From Lachnospiraceae bacterium (lineage in GTDB: Bacteria > Bacillota > Clostridia > Lachnospirales > Lachnospiraceae), in the NCBI GenBank assembly GCA_022768825.1, contig JALEJB010000100.1, positions 1 to 36,206 on the forward strand: a stretch of 36,206 nucleotides of DNA, read 5' to 3'. A program made the translations under genes and the position numbers. This document shows, in pieces, positions 34,464-36,206 of the stretch (position 1 is the stretch's first letter; every line of letters begins with the position of its first letter). Below the pieces are notes generated by a model. It was not told the origin of the DNA, made no database searches, and worked only from the letters and a program-made list of their open reading frames with translations.

Positions 34464-34492
34464 ATGATACCATTGCTATCTGCTAAATGCAA
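34464..34492 (-). promoter_or_regulatory. Promoter of the Abi-associated small RNA
   Basis: On the minus strand TTGCAT (34492-34487), 17-nt spacer, TATCAT (34469-34464) preceded by TGG (extended -10). Confidence 0.55.
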
Positions 34493-34687
34493 GCAGTATT
34501 TTGGCTAAATCTGCAATAATAGTATATGTAGTTTTAAAAGGTTTATGATAATCATTATGTGAAAGACAAAGATAATGTTATGTTCATTTTGCGAAGGTAA
34601 TAGTGGGTGATGTGTACATAGGAATTGCGGTGATATTTATGAATATAGAAGCATATGATGCAGAGTCTTTGAGGAAAGATGTTCAAG

Positions 34688-34759
34688 CAAAAGTCCGCAT
34701 CCTGCGTACCACAAGTGAGACTGAATCTGCTAAAATGTAACAAATGGCAGACAGTGTCA
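34688..34759 (+). promoter_or_regulatory. Shared 72-nt promoter-like module, copy C
   Basis: Dyad GTCCGC (34693) and GCGTAC (34704) with spacer ATCCT, extended -10 TGCTAAAAT (hexamer 34731-34736), GACAGTGTC, then AAAGAAAGGAG before the BIG2 gene. Confidence 0.65.
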
Positions 34760-34776
34760 AAAGAAAGGAGAATTTT

Positions 34777-35769
34777 ATGAACAAAATTGTAAAACGCGGG
34801 ATGAATCTGTTTGTTGCAGGAGCGATGGCACTCAGCCTTCTTGCACCGGTAACCGAGGTTTCAGCTGCAACGAAAAATAAGGTCGTTGAGATTCCGGTGA
34901 ATTTTACCAACACCGGCTGGGCAGAGGAGGATGACTGGGAAAGTACTTCAAAAACAGATGCCAGTCTGTGGGCTTTGGGTGAACTGTCTTCTTATTCGGA
35001 GAGTTATACCGTAAGCTATAAGCTTTATATTCCGGTATCCTTTATGAAAAAGGAATCTACTGTCAATATTGGCAGTAGTCTGAACTTTAGTGATGCGTCA
35101 GAGGAAGAGTGGAAAGACGCAGGCTGGTCGGAGCTCCCGAGTGTGGAGATCCATGAAGATGCGTCTCTGACCACATGGGATGACGCACAGCAGAAAGACG
35201 TTCCGGTTGATTATGCGACGGTAAAGAAAACCGGAGATTTCTATGTGATCACCTACAAAGCGAAAAATGGATCGCTTCATACAGAGGATGCACAGAGTGA
35301 TGTAACAAAAGCTCAGAAGGTAGCTGTCGATTTTTCAATCAGTGTTAAGGGAATCTACATTACCGCAAAGAACAGTGCGGTCTATGTGGATGATATTCAG
35401 ATTGCAAAGGCAGATGGAACGGTCCTTGCAAAGAAGGACTTCACTTCTGCCAAGAGTGCAGACGGCAACTGTGTGATCGCACCCAAGAATAACTGGGATA
35501 AGGATGTCAAAGAGTTAAAGCTCGCAACGATCACAGACAATAAAGTATTAACAGTAAAATCTACCAAAGCGACTGTCAAGGTTGGAAAGAAAGTAAAGAT
35601 TTCCGCAACCGCTACGCCGGCAACCAAGATTACTTACACATCTTCCAACAAGAAGGTAGCTACCGTAGATGCCAAAGGTACTGTTACCGGTAAGAAAGCC
35701 GGAAAGGCAACCATCTCTGTGAAGGCAAATGGCAAGACCGTGAAGGTAACAGTGACGGTAAAGAAATAA
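34777..35769 (+). CDS. Secreted BIG2 protein, paralog of the BIG2-esterase without the esterase
   Basis: This 330-aa protein is strongly similar to the first ~330 residues of the 27250 gene: the same signal peptide (MNKIVKRGMNLFVAGAMALS), the same CBM-like domain (VVEIPVNFTNTGW ... KNSAVYVDDIQIAKADGTVLA) and one BIG2 domain (YTSSNKKVATVDAKGTVTGKK). It stops after the BIG2 domain (VKVTVTVKK), exactly where the paralog continues into its alpha/beta-hydrolase. It may be a binding-only protein or the result of domain loss. The ATG at 34777 has AAAGGAG upstream; the ORF-track start at 34744 is rejected because its extension is not conserved in copy B. Confidence 0.85.
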   Translation: MNKIVKRGMNLFVAGAMALSLLAPVTEVSAATKNKVVEIPVNFTNTGWAEEDDWESTSKTDASLWALGELSSYSESYTVSYKLYIPVSFMKKESTVNIGSSLNFSDASEEEWKDAGWSELPSVEIHEDASLTTWDDAQQKDVPVDYATVKKTGDFYVITYKAKNGSLHTEDAQSDVTKAQKVAVDFSISVKGIYITAKNSAVYVDDIQIAKADGTVLAKKDFTSAKSADGNCVIAPKNNWDKDVKELKLATITDNKVLTVKSTKATVKVGKKVKISATATPATKITYTSSNKKVATVDAKGTVTGKKAGKATISVKANGKTVKVTVTVKK

Positions 35770-35798
35770 GCTTCTTTTCAGACAAGAAAATAGGCCGC
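35768..35798 (+). repeat. Hairpin motif copy C
   Basis: GCTTCTTTTCAGACAAGAAA continues as ATAGGCCGCC and aligns with the terminator at 31300 (GCTTGTTTTCAGACAGGAAA, then GCAGGCTGCC). The TTTTC/GAAAA pairing is kept, but the outer GC stem is not. Confidence 0.7.
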
Positions 35799-35825
35799 CT
35801 GAAATAATGGTTTTATTCTAAGTAG

Positions 35826-35872
35826 AAAACTGCTATACTAATCAAAAGGATTGGTATGGCAGTTTTTCTTTT
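35826..35872 (+). terminator. Terminator after the BIG2 gene
   Basis: AAAACTGCTATACTAAT pairs with ATTGGTATGGCAGTTTT (17 bp, two G-U), loop CAAAAGG, then TTCTTTT. Its left half recurs, truncated, at 25627-25667. Confidence 0.88.
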
Positions 35873-35901
35873 GTACATGCGTTTTGTGACGGAGGTGTAG
35901 A

Positions 35902-36045
35902 ATGGGTGTTTATCTTGGAAGGAGATTGGACTCCCACCAAGACGAATTTGCTTTACTCGCCACCTATAGAGGTGGGAGTCTTATCTACTTTCAAGATAAA
36001 AAGACGAAAACCCATGCTTGTGTGATTGAGCAATTTGAGAAATAA
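35902..36045 (+). CDS. Possible 47-aa small protein overlapping nested inverted repeats
   Basis: The ORF starts at ATG 35902, 7 nt after GGAGG, and encodes MGVYLGRRLDSHQDEFALLA... ending VIEQFEK, 24 nt before the next kinase gene. It was below the ORF-track limit. The same DNA forms nested inverted repeats: GACTCCCACC (35929) with GGTGGGAGTC (35971), an alternative CCACCT-ATAG-AGGTGG, and an outer TTTATCTTG (35909) with CAAGATAAA (35992), bordered by ATGGGT/ACCCAT. Such a fold resembles ends of IS200/IS605-type elements. Coding and structured-DNA readings compete, and I recognise no protein family. Confidence 0.4.
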   Translation: MGVYLGRRLDSHQDEFALLATYRGGSLIYFQDKKTKTHACVIEQFEK

Positions 36046-36069
36046 AAAAGAAGGATTGGGAGGAGAAAA

Positions 36070-36206
36070 GTGGAAACGTACGAGGCATTCTATAACTTTT
36101 ATGGGGAAGGCTACGAGGAGCTATTGCCGCGGGAGCTGGTGGATGTGTATGAGGTCGAAGAATGTCTGAGTTGTGCGGACGGTTGTGACACGTTGCTTTT
36201 GAAACA
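36070..36206 (+). CDS. Receptor-like Ser/Thr kinase paralog, 5' part only
   Basis: The window ends within this gene. The first 45 residues (METYEAFYNFYGEGYEELLP ... ECLSCADGCDTLLLK) closely match the N-terminus of the kinase at 31613 (MGIYEAFKNFYGEGYAETLP ... ACLSCVDGCDTLLLV). Both use GTG starts with GGAGGAG-type SD sequences. It is expected to encode a second kinase-TM-LRR protein. Catalytic motifs lie beyond the window edge. Confidence 0.85.
   Translation, partial: METYEAFYNFYGEGYEELLPRELVDVYEVEECLSCADGCDTLLLK

Noticed and set aside
21403-34759. The 72-nt module as the conserved 3' end of a protein gene (AKVRxxRTxxETExAKM*)
   Set aside because: Copy A has a stop shortly upstream, the open stretches in B and C are short and unrelated further upstream, and most differences are at first or second codon positions. 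The promoter reading is preferred but the alternative is kept in the finding.
34744-34776. Start of the third BIG2 protein at 34744 (MADSVKRKENF)
   Set aside because: The same sequence in copy B hits a stop after five codons, and the SD AAAGGAG directly precedes the conserved MNKIVKR start.

Overview
The window looks like a chromosome segment of an anaerobic gut Lachnospiraceae-type bacterium (Bacillota, Clostridia). The grounds are moderate G+C with AT-rich intergenic DNA, strong Gram-positive ribosome binding sites, a four-subunit ferredoxin-dependent 2-oxoacid oxidoreductase, BIG2, SLH and BspA-type LRR surface proteins, an Rpn/PD-(D/E)XK transposase-like gene and a DUF1703-type AAA/nuclease fragment. 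The genus assignment is inference. No rRNA, tRNA or CRISPR array was seen.

Layout. (1) 1-2160: terminator of an upstream gene, an Rpn-family nuclease and a DegV lipid-binding protein. (2) 2172-5816, minus strand: an unknown two-TM membrane protein, a KDG-type sugar kinase and a D-2-hydroxyacid dehydrogenase, probably one operon. (3) 5945-14180, plus strand: a probable seven-gene operon (DUF6465-like protein, ParA-type ATPase, BIG2 surface protein, FN3 surface protein, two YhgE/Pip membrane proteins flanking a small membrane protein) ending in a clear terminator. (4) 14190-16764: a strong promoter, a ~500-nt leader or ncRNA with repeated SD-AUG micro-ORFs and a terminator, then a Uup/YfmR-like ABC-F gene. 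(5) 16816-20927: porGDAB-like operon with its own LysR regulator, followed by a 240-nt inverted-repeat element. (6) 21403-36206: an accessory island.

The island is the most unusual part. A gap-free 72-nt module occurs three times (21403, 27149, 34688), each time ahead of genes that include secreted proteins. The downstream genes are an XRE regulator and two GH5-type loci (one broken, one intact with SLH domains); a BIG2-esterase and a GH5-LRR protein; and a BIG2 protein without an esterase. Related hairpins follow the secreted genes at 25541, 31300 and 35768. An intact receptor-like Ser/Thr kinase with a transmembrane segment and LRR ectodomain follows the second copy. The start of a paralogous kinase follows the third copy and runs off the window. 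A 42-bp relic of the same kinase's 3' end lies after the first. I read this as a repeatedly duplicated cassette: regulated secreted carbohydrate-active proteins plus a transmembrane kinase that may sense their products or the surface they act on. Between copies two and three sits an AbiF/Abi_2-like HEPN gene preceded on its own strand by a small two-hairpin RNA with promoter and terminator, the arrangement of an RNA-antitoxin defence module.

All starts, motifs and hairpins were read by eye. Family names come from recognised motifs without a database search.
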